Assembly: GCA_947625785.1 (NCBI GenBank)
Contig: CANQPS010000003.1
Coordinates: forward strand, 93,370 to 157,369
Direction: 5' to 3'
From: an uncultured Clostridia bacterium
GTDB lineage: Bacteria; Bacillota; Clostridia; Oscillospirales; Acutalibacteraceae
DNA: 64,000 nucleotides
Shown: piece by piece, positions 61,976 to 64,000 of the stretch
Numbering within the stretch: the stretch's first letter is position 1
Layout of the letters: each line of letters begins with the position of its first letter
Position numbers and translations under genes: made by a program
Notes under the pieces: model-generated
What the model saw: only the letters and a program-made list of their open reading frames with translations
The model's database searches: none
What the model was told of the DNA's origin: nothing

Positions 61976-62004
61976 ATAATACATTAAAAGCGGAATTATG
62001 TCAA
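61976..62004 (-). promoter_or_regulatory. Sigma-A promoter of structured RNA 1
   Basis: TTGACA (62004-61999), 17-base spacer, TATTAT (61981-61976) on the minus strand. Predicted start near 61969. Confidence 0.8.
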
Positions 62005-62047
62005 TATATTTTTAAAAATTTAGTCAATACTTTTTACTTGAAATTCA

Positions 62048-62296
62048 CTAAAAAAGCCTTGTGAAGTTTATTTCACAAGGCTTAAAAAGTCATATTTTTG
62101 TTCGACGCAAAATATTATCATAATACTTTATATCTATTCGGGTCCGGGCTGATATGCAACCTAAATATAAGCTCCGAAATATATCCACCCAAATGAACAC
62201 ATCCTTCATCACTTAGCAAAGTACTCCCGTCATATATTTACTTTGTTACTTGCTCGACAGCTCCTGCCATCTGCTCAACAGAATATTTCTGTTGCT
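62048..62296 (-). ncRNA. Structured RNA 2, between ssb and RNA 1
   Basis: About 249 nt without an ORF, framed by its own promoter and terminator. In transcript order: hairpin CAACAG...CTGTTG; CAG...CTG; hairpin CAAAGTA...TACTTTG; the core CTAAGTGATGAAG; a long-range pairing TTTGGGT/ACCCGAA enclosing GATAT/ATATC; then the terminator. It shares with RNA 1 the 5' hairpin and the core AAGYGATGAAG, and the short words GAGCTT and GGTTG in the same order, so the two may be one family. No gene lies directly behind it except RNA 1. Confidence 0.6.
62054..62083 (-). terminator. Terminator of structured RNA 2
   Basis: AAGCCTTGTGAA and TTCACAAGGCTT, 12-bp perfect stem, 6-base loop, T run on the minus strand. 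Confidence 0.88.
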
Positions 62297-62302
62297 ATTA
62301 CT

Positions 62303-62331
62303 ATTATATGCTTAATTGAAGAAAAAATCAA
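62303..62331 (-). promoter_or_regulatory. Sigma-A promoter of structured RNA 2
   Basis: TTGATT (62331-62326), 17-base spacer, TATAAT (62308-62303) on the minus strand, 80-110 bp downstream of the ssb stop. Confidence 0.75.
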
Positions 62332-62408
62332 TAGATTTTTAAAACTTTTTTATTTTTTTACTTGTTTATGAACCAAAGAAAACAAACTCTAAAAAAATCA
62401 ATAATATA

Positions 62409-62816
62409 TTAAAAAGGTAAATCTTCATCACTCGGTAATGGTATATTGTCATAATCTGATTGTGAATCATAATTATTATCATTATCTGATGAATTATCTT
62501 TCTTTGCTTCTACAAATTCTACACGGTCAGCATAAATTTCAAATGTATATCGCTTAATTCCCTCTCTGTCTATGTATGAACCTGTTCTTATGCCTCCACT
62601 TGCTCCAATACGCTGACCTTTGAGAAAATATTTACATACAAATTCGGCGGTATTTCTCCAAGCTACAATATTGATAAAATCAACTTGCTTTTCTTCGCCC
62701 GGCTTAGAAAACGGACGGTCAACGGCTATTGAAAATCGTGTAACTGCTATTCCTGATGATGTATGTTTTAATTCAGGAGTTGCTGTCAATCTTCCAACTA
62801 ATGATACATTATTCAT
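62409..62816 (-). CDS. ssb: Single-stranded DNA-binding protein of the element
   Basis: A 135-residue SSB: OB-fold start MNNVSLVGRLTATPELKHTS, FSIAVDRPF, DFINIVAWRNTAEFVCKYF, GIRTGSYIDREG. A D/N/S-rich linker leads to the protein-recruiting acidic tip DEDLPF. It protects the single strand during transfer or replication of the element. It is read in the same direction as the helicase gene upstream (93 bp gap). Confidence 0.95.
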   Translation of the reverse strand: MNNVSLVGRLTATPELKHTSSGIAVTRFSIAVDRPFSKPGEEKQVDFINIVAWRNTAEFVCKYFLKGQRIGASGGIRTGSYIDREGIKRYTFEIYADRVEFVEAKKDNSSDNDNNYDSQSDYDNIPLPSDEDLPF

Positions 62817-62908
62817 AAATAAAAATCTCCTTTAACATAATCAAAAATATTATTATTTTTACTTTTTTATCTGTAATGATTAATATACGTAGAACATTAA
62901 AATTCACC

Positions 62909-63931
62909 TTATTCTTTCACCATATTTTGTTGTAATGGAGTATTTTCTTTATCCGTATTCGGTAATTTTCTTGCTGAAATTATCTTATCTTTGCCAAAAT
63001 AATACGGTTTCCTTTTTTCTTGTTTAGGTGTATTTTTATGAGCAATAGTTTCGGCATTAAGTATGTTTGTAAGTTCAGCTAATCGAGTTTCTTTTTGTGA
63101 TAACTCATCTTCAAATTCAAAAGGTTTCGCAATAATCTCTTGTGCAGAATTGTAATCTTGTTGTAATCTCACAAGATTATTTTTAGTATTTTCAAGTTTT
63201 GTTGGTATTTTTTGAGAAATAGTACGTTCAAGTTTTTTAATATTATTTGTGGAGGATAACCCAAATGTTGCAGAATAAGTATCTGCACCCTTTACTATAC
63301 CCTTAAAACATTCGTCTTTTGAACTATATACAACAGATATCTTAAATCCGCATAATTCACCAATTTCAAATATTTTATCTTTATCCGAAAATACAGAGAT
63401 TTGACTAAAAGAAAATTCCAACGCATTACCTGCATCCTGTCGATTAGTGTAAGTAGTTCCATTGATTTTTATAGAAAAATTCTTAATTAAACCATCATTT
63501 TCAAAAGATATTTTATTGCGTTTTTCGTTGTCACTTTCAATTTGAGTAATTTTATCTGTAAGATAATCTCGCTTTTTAGGAAATGCCATAGACTTATCTT
63601 CAAGTTCAAATTTTACATTAGTGTATTCTGTTTTAAATAATCTAAGTTCTTTAACTCTATTTTCGAGCATAAGTTTTTCCTTGATACGCTCATCACCTGT
63701 GCAAAGAGCTTTTATTTCAGCATATGTCAATGCTTCTTGGTCAACATCAGAGCATTTACGAGCAGGTGTTTTTGATGTGATTATTTGAGATATAAAACGC
63801 TGTTTACTCTCCAAAAGCTGATAAGAATATGCGTCAAAAGTACCCCTTGTAACATAACGATATAAATGTACTTTTTTATTTATATTGCCTTGTCTTACCA
63901 TTCTTCCACGCCTTTGTTCGAGGTCAGTCGG
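62909..63931 (-). pseudogene. C-terminal part of a SNF2-type helicase of the element, 5' end lost
   Basis: The frame is open from 63931 and reads PTDLEQRRGRMVRQGN, the helicase motif VI region (QRxGRxxRQGN). LYRYVTRGTFDAYSYQLLES, SKTPARKCSDVDQEALTYAE and a long coiled-coil tail follow. This is the end of the very large (over 2,000 residue) SNF2 helicase/methylase proteins of Firmicutes conjugative elements. Upstream of PTD the frame meets a TGA (63934-63932) and the sequence becomes unrelated and more G+C-rich. All earlier helicase motifs would lie outside or are gone, so the protein is truncated here. Confidence 0.75.
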
Positions 63932-64000
63932 TCATTTTTTGCGGACAGTTCAATACATGCCCTTCGGTTCCTCTCCCTACTCCTGCGTTTGCTCTCGTTT
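63932..64000. other. Foreign-looking sequence abutting the broken helicase gene
   Basis: The last 69 bp are richer in G+C than the element and have no frame that continues the helicase. This is either the end of a second inserted element or a rearrangement or assembly junction. Too short to identify. Confidence 0.45.

Larger units (their letters stand above)
52173..64000. mobile_element. Integrative mobilizable/conjugative element, left part
   Basis: From the break in the LRR gene to the window end every gene fits a transferable element: large serine recombinase, sigma-like factor, oriT-like repeats with MobC and relaxase, partition genes, SSB and helicase. The left end lies at about 52,173, between the last native LRR codon and the recombinase stop. 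The other end is outside the window, so attachment sites cannot be compared. Type IV secretion genes are not seen in this part. Confidence 0.8.

Noticed and set aside
1..64000. CRISPR arrays or cas genes
   Set aside because: No regularly spaced repeats of CRISPR type and no Cas protein were found on either strand.

Overview
The window looks like a chromosome segment of a low-GC, Gram-positive, spore-forming Clostridia-type bacterium (Oscillospiraceae/Ruminococcaceae-like). An alpha/beta small acid-soluble spore protein, strong GGAGG ribosome binding sites, consensus sigma-A promoters, CDP-ribitol (TarIJ-type) teichoic acid genes, FemAB, AdhE and AT-rich codon use all point that way. No species can be named from the sequence alone.

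Positions 1-16,480 are an accessory region, visibly richer in G+C than what follows and full of wreckage. It holds a frameshifted EssC-like type VII secretion fragment fused to a WXG100-like tail, a truncated tyrosine recombinase, a complete type I restriction-modification operon (hsdM-hsdS-hsdR), an XRE regulator with a stop at codon 4, and an IS200/IS605 remnant that keeps an omega-RNA-like 3' end but no TnpB. It also holds a three-gene operon (flavin/ferredoxin protein, zinc macrodomain, class M sirtuin), the tail of a large serine recombinase cut by a decayed IS3 element, and a broken XRE/zinc-ribbon regulator.

Positions 16,480-52,170 are core-like. Going right: lysS, greA and HPr; a tagF-tarI-tarJ wall-polymer operon; a cation/proton antiporter; a spore-protein group; a beta-helix lipoprotein; an APH-type kinase; adhE with a consensus promoter and a Rex-like site; and a MarR-controlled heterodimeric ABC exporter. 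Then come nnr and a wall/envelope cluster (two glycosyltransferases, a FemAB enzyme and a two-component system), rtcB behind a leader ORF and two terminators, and a tRNA-His/Gln/Lys cluster. The stretch ends in a large surface-type protein whose leucine-rich repeats break off abruptly.

From about 52,170 to the end is an integrative mobilizable or conjugative element inserted into that gene. It encodes a large serine recombinase, a sigma-like factor, a probable oriT with MobC and MobA relaxase, an OB-fold protein, a GntR regulator, ParA/ParB, SSB, and the C-terminal part of a SNF2-type helicase that is itself broken at 63,932. The most striking locus lies between SSB and the partition genes. 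Two small structured RNAs each have their own sigma-A promoter and Rho-independent terminator. The second lies directly upstream of a PBECR4 (BECR-fold, RNase-like) gene that has no visible promoter of its own. This order (promoter, pseudoknotted RNA, terminator, predicted RNase) recalls type III toxin-antitoxin loci, but with a different nuclease family. It is the best candidate here for an undescribed system.
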